From NCBI RefSeq assembly GCF_016834655.1, contig NZ_JAENHP010000001.1:558001-622000 (forward strand): a DNA stretch of 64,000 bases, given 5' to 3'. Source of the DNA: Paractinoplanes ovalisporus (GTDB taxonomy: Bacteria; Actinomycetota; Actinomycetes; Mycobacteriales; Micromonosporaceae). Of the stretch, positions 1 to 9,313 are shown one piece after another. Made by a program: the position numbers and the translations under genes. The notes under the pieces were generated by a model. It had not been told where the DNA came from. It searched no databases and was given only the letters and a program-made list of their open reading frames with translations. The stretch's first letter is position 1, and every line of letters starts with the position of its first letter.

Positions 1-1
1 G

Positions 2-931
2 CCCACGGCGACGCTGAGTACGACGCGGATCGAGCGCACCGACCTCAGCGACGCCCGGATGGTGCCGGGGACGCTCGGGTTCGGCTCGGCGCGCGTCGTC
101 AAGGGAACCGGCGAGGGCGTGCTCACCCGGTTGCCCGCGGCCGGCCAGAAGGTGGTCCGCGGGACCTGGCTGTTCAAGGTGAACGACCAGCCCGTGGTGG
201 TGTTCTACGGCGGCACGCCGCTGTTCCGGGCCATCGACAAGGCCGGCCTCGAGGGCAGCGACGTGCGCGAGGTGCGGTCGAACCTGAACGCGCTCGGCTA
301 CCGGACGTGGGCCGCACGCCGCGACGTGGCCGATGCGGGCCTGCTGTCCGCGGTCAAACGGTGGCAGAAGGACCTCGGGATGCCGGCACCGGGAGCGCTG
401 CGGCCGGGGCAGGTCGTCGTGGTCACCGGGCCGGGACGGGTGGACGGCGTGACGGCGGCGCTGGGTGACCCGGCGGCGGGACCGGTGCTGGCGATGACGA
501 CCACGACCAAGGTGGTGTCGGTGCCGATGAGCGCGGCCGAGGCGGGCACGGTCCGGGTCGGGACCAAGGTGACCGTGTCGCTGCCGGACGGCAAGACGGC
601 GGCCGGGAGCGTGACGGCGATCAGCCGTACGGTGGGTGAACAGGACAACGGTGAGGCACCCAAGGTGACCGTCGTCGTGACACCGGCGGTGGCCAAGGCG
701 GTCGCGGCGTTCGACTCGGCGCCGGTGCGGGTGCGGTTCACCACCGTGGCCCGCAAGAACGTCCTGGCCGTGCCGGTCGGAGCGCTGGTCGCCCTGCGCG
801 AGGGCGGCTACGCGTTGCAGAAGCCGGACGGGTCGCTGGTGGCCGCCACAACCGGGGTGTTCGCCCGTGGCCTGGTCGAGGTCAGCGGCGCCGGCCTCGC
901 CGCGGGCACGACGGTGGTGACGACACCGTGA
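2..931 (+). CDS. MacA/HlyD-like efflux adaptor with peptidoglycan-binding domain (5' partial)
   Basis: The frame is open from base 2, so the start lies outside the window; the ATG at 59 is internal. About 309 residues are visible. A lipoyl/barrel-like segment comes first. A peptidoglycan-binding-1-like helical domain follows (around LNALGYRTW and VKRWQKDLG), then a second beta-barrel part resembling membrane fusion proteins ([12 protein letters not shown], then a short C-terminal beta segment). Adaptors of this type sit outside the actinobacterial membrane and link a MacB-type ABC exporter to the envelope. The stop overlaps the start of the downstream ATPase by 4 bases (GTGA), so the three genes form one operon. 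The substrate cannot be read from the sequence; antimicrobial peptide or lipid export is a family-level guess. Confidence 0.82.
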   Translation, partial: PTATLSTTRIERTDLSDARMVPGTLGFGSARVVKGTGEGVLTRLPAAGQKVVRGTWLFKVNDQPVVVFYGGTPLFRAIDKAGLEGSDVREVRSNLNALGYRTWAARRDVADAGLLSAVKRWQKDLGMPAPGALRPGQVVVVTGPGRVDGVTAALGDPAAGPVLAMTTTTKVVSVPMSAAEAGTVRVGTKVTVSLPDGKTAAGSVTAISRTVGEQDNGEAPKVTVVVTPAVAKAVAAFDSAPVRVRFTTVARKNVLAVPVGALVALREGGYALQKPDGSLVAATTGVFARGLVEVSGAGLAAGTTVVTTP

Positions 932-1590
932 GCGACGTGCTGCGCCTCGACCGGGTCGGCCGTGTCTATCCGGGCGGGGTGGCCGCGCTGTCCGACGTCT
1001 CGCTGACGGTCTCGGCCGGTGAGCTGATCGCGATCGTCGGGCCGTCCGGGTCGGGCAAGTCGACCCTGCTCAACATCATGGGGACACTCGACCGGCCCAG
1101 CAGCGGGACGGTCCGCCTCGGCGGGGAGGACGTCACCGCCTACCCGGACCGCAGGCTCTCCGCTCTGCGGGCGCGGCGCCTCGGGTTCGTCTTCCAGCAG
1201 TTCCACCTGACCGACACGATGACCGCGACCGACAACGTCCAGACCGGTCTCCTGTACGCCGGAGTGCCGCGCCGCCGCCGGCGGGAGCTCGCGGCCGAGG
1301 CCCTCGACCGGGTCGGTCTCGCCCACCGCGCCGGTCACCGCCCCCACCAGCTCTCCGGCGGCGAGAAGCAGCGGGTGGCGATCGCCCGCGCCCTGGCCGG
1401 CTCGCCCGACCTCGTGCTGGCCGACGAGCCCACCGGCGCCCTCGACTCGGCCACCGGCGAAGCGGTGCTGGGCCTGCTCACGACGCTGAACGCCGACGGC
1501 GCGACGATCGTGGTGATCACCCACGACCGCGACATCGCGGCCCGGCTGCCCCGTCGGGTGGTCATGCACGACGGGCGGGTCGTCGAGTGA
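928..1590 (+). CDS. MacB/LolD-type ABC transporter ATP-binding protein
   Basis: A 220-residue ABC ATPase. Walker A is GPSGSGKST (residues about 38-46), the Q-loop is in FVFQQFH, the signature is LSGGEKQRV, Walker B is LVLADEP, and the switch histidine is in VITHD. Length and motifs fit the LolD/MacB class, which drives a permease of the FtsX fold. The GTG start overlaps the adaptor stop, and its own stop overlaps the permease start (GTGA), so all three components are translationally coupled. All catalytic motifs are intact. Confidence 0.95.
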   Translation: MSDVLRLDRVGRVYPGGVAALSDVSLTVSAGELIAIVGPSGSGKSTLLNIMGTLDRPSSGTVRLGGEDVTAYPDRRLSALRARRLGFVFQQFHLTDTMTATDNVQTGLLYAGVPRRRRRELAAEALDRVGLAHRAGHRPHQLSGGEKQRVAIARALAGSPDLVLADEPTGALDSATGEAVLGLLTTLNADGATIVVITHDRDIAARLPRRVVMHDGRVVE

Positions 1591-2735
1591 TCCGCGACCT
1601 GCTCGAACTCGGTCTGCTCGGGGTGCGCTCCCGCAAGGCCCGGGCCGCGATGTCGGCGCTGGGCATCGCGATCGGCGTCGCCACGATGATCGTCGTCACC
1701 GGCATCCCCGCGGCGAGCCGCCAGGCCCTCAACGACCGGCTGGCCGCGCTGGGCAGCAACATGCTGCGCGCCTCCCCCGCGTCGACCGGTGGGACACCCG
1801 CTCCGCTGCCGGCCGAAGCCGTCGACATGATTGCGCGGGTGGGACCGGTGACCTCGGTCAGCGCCGTCGCCAACGTGCACGCGGTGGTGCGGCGGTCCGA
1901 CCTCGTGGATCCGTACGACGGCTCGGGGTTGACCGTGCTGGCCGGACGCACCGACCTGCTGGCCGCCCTGAACGGCCGGATCGCCACCGGTCGCTTCCTC
2001 ACCGACGCCACCTCGTCGTTCCCCACGGTCGTGCTGGGCTCCGAGGCCGCGGCCCGGCTGGGATCGCCGCCTCAGGTGAGCATCGGCAACCGCTGGTTCA
2101 CGGTGGTCGGCACCCTGGCCCCGCTGCCGCTCGCGCCCGACATCGACCAGGCCGTGATCGTGGGCTGGCCGGCCGCGCGGACATGGCTGGCCTTCGACGG
2201 GCACCCGACGGTCATCTATGTGCGCTGCCGCGAACCGGCCCTGGAGGATGTGCGCGCGGTGCTGGCGGCCACGGTCAACCCGGCGTTGCCCGGTCTGGTG
2301 CAGGTGAGCCGGCCCTCCGACGCGCTGGTGGCCAAGCGGGCTGCCGACGAGACGTTCGGATCGCTGCTGCTCGCCCTGGCCGGGGTGTCGTTGCTGGTCG
2401 GCGGCGTGGGCGTGGCCAACACGATGATCGTCGCGGTGCTGGAACGCCGCCGCGAGATCGGCCTGCGCCGCGCGCTGGGCGCCCGCCGTGGACACATCCG
2501 GTGGCAGTTCCTGACCGAGTCGGTCGTGCTGTCGCTGCTCGGCGGGCTGGCCGGAACCCTGGGCGGGCTGGCCGGGGTGGCCGCCTACGCGGTGCGTCAG
2601 GGCTGGCCGGTCGTGGTGCCCGCGTGGGCCGTGACCGGTGGTCTGGCCGGGGCGGTGGTGATCGGCGCGGTGGCCGGTCTCTATCCGGCCATGCGGGCGG
2701 CCCGGCTCTCCCCGACCGAGGCCCTGCAGAGCTAA
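1587..2735 (+). CDS. MacB/FtsX-family ABC transporter permease
   Basis: A 382-residue permease starting with GTG. The layout is typical of MacB: a first membrane helix near residues 20-40 ([16 protein letters not shown]), a large extracytoplasmic MacB_PCD domain to about residue 250, then three C-terminal helices. Between the helices lies the conserved [14 protein letters not shown] segment that contacts the ATPase. It completes the adaptor-ATPase-permease operon. The last codons (PTEALQS and stop) are duplicated immediately downstream in another frame (see the repeat entry). Confidence 0.93.
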   Translation: MIRDLLELGLLGVRSRKARAAMSALGIAIGVATMIVVTGIPAASRQALNDRLAALGSNMLRASPASTGGTPAPLPAEAVDMIARVGPVTSVSAVANVHAVVRRSDLVDPYDGSGLTVLAGRTDLLAALNGRIATGRFLTDATSSFPTVVLGSEAAARLGSPPQVSIGNRWFTVVGTLAPLPLAPDIDQAVIVGWPAARTWLAFDGHPTVIYVRCREPALEDVRAVLAATVNPALPGLVQVSRPSDALVAKRAADETFGSLLLALAGVSLLVGGVGVANTMIVAVLERRREIGLRRALGARRGHIRWQFLTESVVLSLLGGLAGTLGGLAGVAAYAVRQGWPVVVPAWAVTGGLAGAVVIGAVAGLYPAMRAARLSPTEALQS

Positions 2736-2772
2736 CCCCGACGGAGGCTCGGCAGAGCTAAGGGGTCGGGGT
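2726..2772. repeat. Duplicated 3' end of the permease gene with hairpin
   Basis: GCAGAGCTAA, including the permease stop, occurs at 2726-2735 and again at 2752-2761. The bases before each copy also match (imperfect 26-bp tandem unit). ACCCCGAC at 2735 pairs with GTCGGGGT ending at 2772, giving an 8-bp stem over a 22-nt loop between two convergent genes. There is no U-tract. The hairpin could end transcription from either side, but the repeat is the firmer observation. Confidence 0.6.
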
Positions 2773-4527
2773 GCGCAGAGCCAGCAAGGCCACGTCGTCC
2801 TCGTGGTCGGCGCCGGCCATCCGGGTGTAGACCTCGTCGAGCAGGTCGGGCAGGGGCGCGGACGCGAGACCGCCGAGAACGGCGTACAGCTTGCTCTTGC
2901 GGTCGTCGATCAGGTCGGTGCGGGTCTCGACCAGGCCGTCGGTGAACAGCAGCACGGTCGAGCCGGGCGGCAGCGGGTGGCTGTGGTTGGTCCGTGTGGT
3001 GCGCTGGCCCACGCCGAGCAGCATGTCGCGGCCGGCCAGCGGGCTGACCGTGCCGTCGGGAAGCAGCAGCGCCGGCGCCGGGTGACCGGCGTTGGACCAC
3101 TGCAGCCGGTAGCCGTCGGCCTCGGCCTGCACGTAGGCCAGGATCGCGGTGACCGGGGTGGGGTCGCCGAGGATCTGGGCGGCGTTGTCGAGGCGGCGCA
3201 GCAGCGCGGACGGCGGCTCGTGCCGGTCGACGATGTAGGCCCGGAGCATGCTGCGCAGCTGGCCCATCCGCGTCGCGGCGGCCATGTCGTGCCCGGTCAC
3301 GTCGCCGACGACCAGGGCGAGCTGGTCGGGGCCGAGGCGGACGGCGTCGTACCAGTCGCCGCCCACGTGCTCGCCACGGACGGCCGGCTCGTAGCGGGCG
3401 GCGATCCCGAACGGCGACGCGTCCGGCAGCTCGCTGAGCATGGCCTGCTGGAGCAGCGTGGCGACCTGCTCGCGGGAGTAGAGGTAGTCGGCGCGCTGGA
3501 TGGCCTGTGCGACGTAGCCGGCGAGGGCGGCGAGCACGGCCAGTTCGACGGCGTCGACGGTGTGCGGTTGCTTCCACGTCATGGTCAGCGCGCCCATCGC
3601 TCCGGCCGCGCCCGGCAGCGGCACGCTCACGCCCGACTGCCAGCCCATCTCGTCGAAGGTCGCGAGGGCGTCCGGCGTCTGCGCGGCCACGGCGGCCAGG
3701 TCGGGAAGAAGGACCGGGACGCCGGTGACGGCAGCGAGGGCGGAAGGCGTTCCCGCCGTACGGGGGTAGCGCCGCCACCGGTCGGCCACGCGCGGCGGCA
3801 GGAACGGGCCGGACTGGAGGCTGACCTGGCCCGACTCGATCAGCGACACGCCGAGGTAGTCCGGGTCGAGGCTGCCGGCGAGCAGGGCCCGCACCGCGTC
3901 GACGACGTCGGCCACCGTGGTCGTGCCGGCCAGCGCGACGCTGGCCCGCAGCAGCAGCTGGCTGCGTTCGAACGCGGCGCCGGCCACCCGCTCGCGGGCC
4001 TCGGCCGCATGTTCGCGGCGGTTCGCGCTGCGGGTGGCGACGCGCAGCCGGAGACTGTCGGAGCAGGCCGCGGCCAGGTCGGCCAGCAGGCTCAGCTCGT
4101 CGGGCGTCCACTCGCGCGGCTCGGCGTCGATCGCGCAGAGCGAGCCGAGCACCATGCCGTCGGCGTCGGTCAGCGGCATCCCCGCGTAGCCGACCACACC
4201 GAGATCGGTGATGGCCAGGTTGCTCTCGACCCTCGGGTCACGACGGGCATCGGTGATCACCAGAGGTTCGGCGCTGGTGACGACGTGCTGACAGAACGAA
4301 TGGGACAGCGGGGTCTGCCGCTCGCCCATCCACGGTTCGGCCAGTCCGCAGGCCCCGGGGAACACCTGACGCGAGGCGTCGACCAGCGACACCAGGGCAA
4401 CCGGAACTTTCAGGACTGTTCGGACCATCGCGGTGAAGCGGTCGAAAACCGGGTCGGGGACCGGACCGAGACCGGTGCGCGCCAGCGCGTCCAGGCGGGC
4501 CTGGTCATCGAGGCGGCGGGCGGTCAT
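2758..4527 (-). CDS. GAF-GAF-SpoIIE (PP2C-type) phosphatase
   Basis: A 589-residue cytoplasmic protein. Residues about 25-165 form a GAF domain of the phytochrome-like sensor type (LCAID; SHSFCQHVV). A second GAF-like region covers about 190-340. Residues about 365-589 are a SpoIIE/RsbU-type serine phosphatase with the metal-binding segments GGDWYDA and VVGDVTGHD and a late DDVALLALR. Such proteins dephosphorylate anti-sigma-factor antagonists and release sigma-B/F-type factors; no partner anti-sigma gene is adjacent. A TAGTTT hexamer ends six bases before the ATG, so the mRNA may be leaderless. It is convergent with the MacB operon and divergent from the flavodoxin-like gene. Confidence 0.92.
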   Translation of the reverse strand: MTARRLDDQARLDALARTGLGPVPDPVFDRFTAMVRTVLKVPVALVSLVDASRQVFPGACGLAEPWMGERQTPLSHSFCQHVVTSAEPLVITDARRDPRVESNLAITDLGVVGYAGMPLTDADGMVLGSLCAIDAEPREWTPDELSLLADLAAACSDSLRLRVATRSANRREHAAEARERVAGAAFERSQLLLRASVALAGTTTVADVVDAVRALLAGSLDPDYLGVSLIESGQVSLQSGPFLPPRVADRWRRYPRTAGTPSALAAVTGVPVLLPDLAAVAAQTPDALATFDEMGWQSGVSVPLPGAAGAMGALTMTWKQPHTVDAVELAVLAALAGYVAQAIQRADYLYSREQVATLLQQAMLSELPDASPFGIAARYEPAVRGEHVGGDWYDAVRLGPDQLALVVGDVTGHDMAAATRMGQLRSMLRAYIVDRHEPPSALLRRLDNAAQILGDPTPVTAILAYVQAEADGYRLQWSNAGHPAPALLLPDGTVSPLAGRDMLLGVGQRTTRTNHSHPLPPGSTVLLFTDGLVETRTDLIDDRKSKLYAVLGGLASAPLPDLLDEVYTRMAGADHEDDVALLALRTPTP

Positions 4528-4588
4528 GCCGTCAAACTACTTGGCCTATGTGAAGTTTTACCAACGGGCCCGCGGGCATGCCCGGCCC

Positions 4589-5197
4589 ATGACGACATTG
4601 CGTGCCCTGGTGCTGGGCTGTTCTCTGAAATCGGGTTCGCAGGAGTCGAGCAGTGACCTGCTCGGCCGGCAGATCCTCGACGCGCTGGCCGACCACGACG
4701 TCGACGGAGAACTCATCCGCGTCGCCGACCAGAACATCAAGTTCGGGGTCAGCACGGACGAGGGAGACGGGGACGGCTGGCCCGCCGTACGGGAAAAGAT
4801 CCTCGCCGCCCAGATCCTGGTGATCGCCACCCCCATCTGGCTCGGCCAGCCCTCGAGCGTGGCCAAGATGGTGCTGGAGCGCCTCGACGCCGAGCTGTCC
4901 GAGACCGACCCGCGCGGGCGCCCCTCGATGTCCGACAAGGTGGCCGTGGTCGGGGTCGTCGGCAACGAGGACGGCGCGCACCACGTGATCGCCGAGGTCA
5001 TCCAGGCTCTCAACGACGTCGGGTTCACGATCCCGGCGGCAGGCTCGGCCTACTGGGTCGGTGAGGCGCTGGGCAAGGTGGACTACAAGGACGCCGGCCC
5101 CAAGCCCGACACCACCGGCGAGTCGGTGAAGTCGCTCGCCTCGACCGCGGCCCATCTGGCCCACGCGCTCGCCTCCAACCCCTACCCCTCCGAGTAG
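4589..5197 (+). CDS. Flavodoxin-like / NADPH-dependent FMN reductase family protein
   Basis: A 202-residue protein with the flavodoxin-like fold: an N-terminal strand and phosphate loop (LVLGCSLKSGSQESSSD), then ATPIWLGQPSS, which in this family cradles the flavin ring. The family includes FMN-dependent NAD(P)H reductases and WrbA-like quinone reductases. I start at the ATG at 4589, where the fold begins; the frame stays open further upstream but that part is not protein-like. The SD before this ATG is weak. No redox partner is adjacent; the nearest genes are the divergent phosphatase and the cyclase pair downstream. Confidence 0.85.
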   Translation: MTTLRALVLGCSLKSGSQESSSDLLGRQILDALADHDVDGELIRVADQNIKFGVSTDEGDGDGWPAVREKILAAQILVIATPIWLGQPSSVAKMVLERLDAELSETDPRGRPSMSDKVAVVGVVGNEDGAHHVIAEVIQALNDVGFTIPAAGSAYWVGEALGKVDYKDAGPKPDTTGESVKSLASTAAHLAHALASNPYPSE

Positions 5198-5330
5198 CCT
5201 CCACCCCGCCGCTCCGCCGCGCCTCATTTCGCCCGGCTCTCGTCCTGTGCGTCCGTTCGGGCACTCCCGTCGATGTGGGGAAACGCCGTACGCTTCGGGC
5301 GTCGTGACGGCGATCACAAGTGGAGACGAG

Positions 5331-6104
5331 ATGAGCGTGCTGCAGGAGCTGGTGGCGGCGATCCGGACCGGCTCGATCGAGGTGGTCGATCTCACCGCGC
5401 CGCTGTCCAGCGAGACGCCGATCCTCAAGCTGCCGCCGCCGTTCGCCGACACGATCACGTTCGGGCTGGAGGAGATCAGCCGGTACGACGACCGCGGCCC
5501 GGCCTGGTACTGGAACAACATCCACACGGGGGAGCACACCGGCACCCACCTCGACGCGCCCGTCCACTGGGTGACCGCCAAGGACGGCGAGGACGTCTCG
5601 CAGATCGCGCCGCTCAAGCTGGACGCGCCGGCCGCGGTCATCGACGTGTCCGGCCGGGTCGCGGCCGACCCCGACTTCCTGCTCGAGATCGCCGACGTGC
5701 GCGCGTGGGAGTCGGAGCACGGCCCGCTGCCGGCGGGTGGGTGGCTTCTCGTCCGTACGGGCTGGGACGCGCGGTCGGCGGACCAGGAGGATTACTTGAA
5801 CGCCGACGAGACCGGCCCGCACACGCCCGGGCTCTCGGTCGAGTGCGCCAAGTGGCTGGCCGAGGAGGCGCCGGTGATCGGGGTCGGCGTCGAGACCGTC
5901 GGCACCGACGCGGGCCAGGCGTTCGGGTTCGACCCGGCGTTCCCCTGCCACTCATACGTGCTGGGCGCCGGCAAGTACGGCCTCACCCAGCTGCAGAACC
6001 TCGACACCCTGCCGCCGACCGGGGCGGTGGTGATCGCCGCGCCGCTGCCGATCGTGGGCGGATCCGGCAGCCCGACGCGGGTGCTGGCCCTGGTCGAGCG
6101 ATGA
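5331..6104 (+). CDS. Cyclase family protein (kynurenine-formamidase-like metal hydrolase)
   Basis: A 257-residue protein of the cyclase/KynB family with the metal-binding signature HTGTHLDAPVH at about residues 71-81. The family hydrolyses formamides, lactones or isatin-type rings in a Zn/Mn site. The start is fixed by a good SD (GGAGACGAG) directly before ATG 5331. Its stop overlaps the start of the ThDP enzyme (ATGA), so the two are co-translated. This is not a kynurenine operon, because no tryptophan dioxygenase or kynureninase is near. The pair may open and process a cyclic keto compound, but the substrate is unknown. Confidence 0.87.
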   Translation: MSVLQELVAAIRTGSIEVVDLTAPLSSETPILKLPPPFADTITFGLEEISRYDDRGPAWYWNNIHTGEHTGTHLDAPVHWVTAKDGEDVSQIAPLKLDAPAAVIDVSGRVAADPDFLLEIADVRAWESEHGPLPAGGWLLVRTGWDARSADQEDYLNADETGPHTPGLSVECAKWLAEEAPVIGVGVETVGTDAGQAFGFDPAFPCHSYVLGAGKYGLTQLQNLDTLPPTGAVVIAAPLPIVGGSGSPTRVLALVER

Positions 6105-7735
6105 CAACGGTCGCCGACGTGGTCGGTGCGACCCTGGTCAAGCTGGGCGCCGGCCCGGTGTTCGGCGTGGTCGGCAGCGGCAACTTCCACGTCACCAACG
6201 CCCTGGTCAAGAACGGCGCCCGGTTCGTGGCGACCCGGCACGAGGCCGGGGCGGCGACCGCGGCCGACGCGTACGCCCGGGTCAGCGGCCGCGTCGGGGT
6301 GATGACCGTGCACCAGGGGTGCGGCCTCACCAACGCCATGACCGGGATCGCCGAGGCGGCCAAGAGCTGTACGCCGATGCTGGTGCTCGCGGCCGAGCCG
6401 GCGGCCACGGCGCTGCGGTCCAACTTCCGCGTCGACCAGGACGCCCTGGCCCGAGCGGTCGGCGCGTCCAGCGACCGGGTGCACAGCGCAGCCACCGCGG
6501 TCGACGACACCGTACGGGCGTGGCGGCTCGCCGCGAGCGAACGCCGTACGGTCGTCCTCAACCTGCCTCTCGACGTGCAGGCGGCCGAGGCCGTGGTGAC
6601 CGAACCGCAGGCCCCGATCGCCGTCGAACGCCCGCAGGCCAACGACGACGCGGTCGCCGCCCTGGCCGCCCTGCTGGCCGCCGCCGACCGCCCGGTCTTC
6701 ATCGCCGGCCGGGGTGCGGTGAACGCCCGCGACCCGATCAGTTCGCTGGCCTCCTCGTGCGGCGCGCTGCTCGCCACCTCGGCCGTGGCCCGGGGCCTGT
6801 TCGCCGGCAACTCGTGGAGCCTCGACGTGTCGGGCGGTTTCGCCACTCCCCTGGCGGCCTCGCTGATCGCCGACGCCGACGTGGTGGTGGCGTGGGGCGC
6901 GTCGCTGAACATGTGGACGACCCGCCACGGCGCGCTGGTCTCGCCGTCGGCCACGGTGGTGCAGGTCGACCTCGACCCCGCCGCGCTGGGCGCACACCAC
7001 CGCGTCGACCTGGGCATCGTCGGCGACGCGGGCTCCACGGCCCGGGCGGTGCGGTCGGCCCTGCCCGTACGCCACCCCGGTTACCGGACCCCTCGCGTGC
7101 AGGAAAGGATCGTCTTCGAGGGCCGTTGGCGCGACGTGTCGTACGACGACGACGGCGACGCCACACACATCGACCCCAGAACGTTCAGCATCGCGCTCGA
7201 CGACCTGATCCCCCGCGAACGGGTGGTGGCGGTCGACTCGGGCAACTTCATGGGCTACCCGTCGATGTTCCTGTCCGTTCCCGATCACCGAGCCTTCTGT
7301 TTCACGCAGGCGTTCCAGTCGATCGGCCTGGGCCTGGCCACCGCGCTCGGTGCGGCCCTGGCGTCCCCCGGCCGCGTGCCGGTGGCCGCGTGCGGCGACG
7401 GGGGCTTCCTGATGAGCATCGCCGAGCTGGAAACCATCCGGCGCCTGAACCTGGGCATGCTGATCGTGGTCTACAACGACGCGGCGTACGGGGCCGAGGT
7501 GCACCACTTCGGCCCCGACGGGCATCCGCTGTCCACGGTGCAGTTCCCCGACACTGACCTGGCGGCGATCGCCCGTGGCTACGGTTGCGCGGCCGTCACC
7601 GTACGCCGCCCCGCCGACCTGTCCCCCGTGGCGGCGTGGCTGGCCGGCCCCCGCAACGTCCCCCTGGTCGTCGACGCGAAGGTCGCCGCGGGCCGGCCTT
7701 CGTGGTGGTTGGAGGAGGCGTTCCGCGGCCACTGA
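6101..7735 (+). CDS. Thiamine diphosphate-dependent enzyme (acetolactate synthase/benzoylformate decarboxylase family)
   Basis: A 544-residue three-domain ThDP enzyme. The N-terminal PYR domain carries the conserved catalytic Glu in TRHEAGAATAADAYAR. A central domain follows (FIAGRGAVN), then a C-terminal PP domain with the ThDP/Mg motif GDGGFLMS ending in VVYND. The last residue of the usual GDG-to-NN motif is Asp instead of Asn, which some family members also show. Length matches IlvB-like proteins. No small regulatory subunit (IlvH) is adjacent, arguing against acetolactate synthesis. Coupling to the cyclase suggests a 2-oxoacid decarboxylase or lyase in a small catabolic pathway. Confidence 0.87.
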   Translation: MTTVADVVGATLVKLGAGPVFGVVGSGNFHVTNALVKNGARFVATRHEAGAATAADAYARVSGRVGVMTVHQGCGLTNAMTGIAEAAKSCTPMLVLAAEPAATALRSNFRVDQDALARAVGASSDRVHSAATAVDDTVRAWRLAASERRTVVLNLPLDVQAAEAVVTEPQAPIAVERPQANDDAVAALAALLAAADRPVFIAGRGAVNARDPISSLASSCGALLATSAVARGLFAGNSWSLDVSGGFATPLAASLIADADVVVAWGASLNMWTTRHGALVSPSATVVQVDLDPAALGAHHRVDLGIVGDAGSTARAVRSALPVRHPGYRTPRVQERIVFEGRWRDVSYDDDGDATHIDPRTFSIALDDLIPRERVVAVDSGNFMGYPSMFLSVPDHRAFCFTQAFQSIGLGLATALGAALASPGRVPVAACGDGGFLMSIAELETIRRLNLGMLIVVYNDAAYGAEVHHFGPDGHPLSTVQFPDTDLAAIARGYGCAAVTVRRPADLSPVAAWLAGPRNVPLVVDAKVAAGRPSWWLEEAFRGH

Positions 7736-7841
7736 CCCTTGGTTGCGGCAGCTTTCCGGCAGCGCATTTTGCGTACGTGGCGGCCAGGACTCGCGCCCGA
7801 TGCGGATGACCTCGTGGACGCCGCCGTGGTCGCGGACACCT

Positions 7842-7882
7842 CTACGGCAGCCCCTCTGCAGCACTTTTGCAGAGCGCCTTTA
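7842..7882. repeat. Decayed copy of the moeA 3' end including a stop
   Basis: Read on the minus strand, the moeA end GCTGCCGTAA-AGG (stop at 7880-7882) recurs 38 bases downstream as GCTGCCGTAG-AGG (TAG at 7842-7844). Further CTGCCG copies lie at about 7747-7765. This is one of several stop-spanning duplications in the window. Confidence 0.5.
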
Positions 7883-9313
7883 CGGCAGCGCTAGCAGGAC
7901 GGCCTCGCCGCCTTCGGTCCAGTCGTCCGGCAGCACCGCCAGCGCGTCGGCAGCAGCCGCAGCCGCCAGCCCCGCCGACCCTTTCGCGGGCAGCACTTCG
8001 GCGACGGCACCCTCCCGCCGCCACCGGACCGGGACAATCCGAACACCACCCGGCACCAGCTTGGCCTCACCCGTGACGGCGACCCTGGGCAGCGGCGCCG
8101 GCGCGCGTCCTGCGAGCGCTTCCAGCAGGGGTTCGAGAAGCGTCAGAGCGGAGACCAGTCCCGCGTACGGGTTCCCCGGCAGACTGACGACCCACCGCCC
8201 ATCGGGAAGCTGCGCAAGAGCTTGCGGATGCCCCGGCCGGCAGGCCACGCCCCGCACCAACCACTCGGCGCCAAGCTCGTCCAGCAGCGCATGAAGATGG
8301 TCAGCCGCCCCCGCCGACGAGGATCCGCTGACCACAACAACATCCGCCGAGCCGCCCACCCCCAGGTCGCACATCGGCCTGTTCTCGCGCCGCGCGTCAC
8401 CGGTCAGCCCGTCGCCGGCCGCCACATCAAGCGACGCCGGTTCCAGGTCAGGCGCACCGAGGGCCGCTGCCAGATGGTCCGGGTTGTCGCCGACGTGCCG
8501 GACGAAGTGCAGAACGCCGCCGGCCCTCCCGGTGACAGCGGCGACGATCCCGCTGAAACTGTCGCGCACCTGCCCCGGCCCGGGACGCCCCGTGAGCACC
8601 ACCTCGTCGCCGGTGACCAGCAAGGCTACGGTGGGTCGGCGCCGAACAAGCACGCTCTCGACCCCAGCCTGAGTCGCGGCCGCAGCCACCGTGGCCGTCA
8701 CCGTCCGGCCGGCCGGCACGATCAGGTCGCCGGGCCGCAGGTCGTCCCCCGCCCTCCGGATGTGGTTCCGGGGACCGCGGGCCCCGTGCACGATGCCGCC
8801 CTCAACGTGGCAGTCCTCGTACGGCAGCACAGCATCAGCCTCAGCGGGAACGCGCGCACCGGTAGCAATCTCAACAGCAGTGCCCGGCCCGAGCACATCG
8901 CACCCAGGCCACCGTTCGTCTACGAGCGCATCACTCTCAAGCAGCTCTTCGTCGACGAACGCACGGCCCGCGCGCAACCGCTCACCCACGGACGCACCCT
9001 CGCGCAGCCGCTCACCGTCGGACGCATCGCCCCCAGGCCGCAGCTCGTTGTCGGGATCATGGCATTGGCTGTGACCGGCCAGGAGCAGGCCGACGATGGT
9101 CCACGGACCGAGGCCAGCCACCGCGTAGCCGTCCATGGCAGCGTTGTCGAAGCCGGGAACGGAGGCCGCCGCATGAATCGGCTCGGCCAGGACACAACCG
9201 CACGCGGCCTGCGGAGTCGTGGTCTCGGGCGGAAGCGCGGCCGGAAGGTCGCGGGCCGCGGCGCGGGCGTCGGCCCACGCCAGTCCGGTCACGTGGCGGC
9301 GCTGCTGGGTCAT
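7880..9313 (-). CDS. moeA: Molybdopterin molybdenumtransferase MoeA with repeat-bearing insertion
   Basis: A 477-residue MoeA, which inserts molybdenum into adenylylated molybdopterin. It has the N-terminal VPGFDNAAMDGYAV motif, then GTAVEIATGARVPAEADAV, the MoCF domain (VALLVTGDEVV, DSFSG), SLPGNPYAGLV and a C-terminal barrel. I chose ATG 9313 (MTQQRRHVTG); a TTG at 9382 would add 23 unlikely residues. The protein is longer than the usual ~400 residues because residues about 81-142 form an acidic insert where normal MoeA has a short linker. The insert holds a tandem 10-residue repeat (GERLREGAS/GERLRAG). No other cofactor genes are near. The molybdenum hydroxylase at 44.6 kb is a possible client. 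Confidence 0.9.
   Translation of the reverse strand: MTQQRRHVTGLAWADARAAARDLPAALPPETTTPQAACGCVLAEPIHAAASVPGFDNAAMDGYAVAGLGPWTIVGLLLAGHSQCHDPDNELRPGGDASDGERLREGASVGERLRAGRAFVDEELLESDALVDERWPGCDVLGPGTAVEIATGARVPAEADAVLPYEDCHVEGGIVHGARGPRNHIRRAGDDLRPGDLIVPAGRTVTATVAAAATQAGVESVLVRRRPTVALLVTGDEVVLTGRPGPGQVRDSFSGIVAAVTGRAGGVLHFVRHVGDNPDHLAAALGAPDLEPASLDVAAGDGLTGDARRENRPMCDLGVGGSADVVVVSGSSSAGAADHLHALLDELGAEWLVRGVACRPGHPQALAQLPDGRWVVSLPGNPYAGLVSALTLLEPLLEALAGRAPAPLPRVAVTGEAKLVPGGVRIVPVRWRREGAVAEVLPAKGSAGLAAAAAADALAVLPDDWTEGGEAVLLALP

Noticed and set aside
2803..4656. A 617-residue open frame on the plus strand opposite the SpoIIE phosphatase
   Set aside because: It is an antisense shadow of a clearly conserved gene. 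Its protein is Gly/Arg/His-rich without domains, as expected in 72% GC DNA. The same applies to other long antisense frames (for example 5792-7864, 8222-9904, 24133-25206, 36289-37989, 37895-39520, 41429-42985, 44208-46130, 53218-55110).
5331..7735. Kynurenine pathway operon
   Set aside because: KynB-like fold only; no tryptophan dioxygenase or kynureninase nearby, and a ThDP enzyme does not belong to that route.
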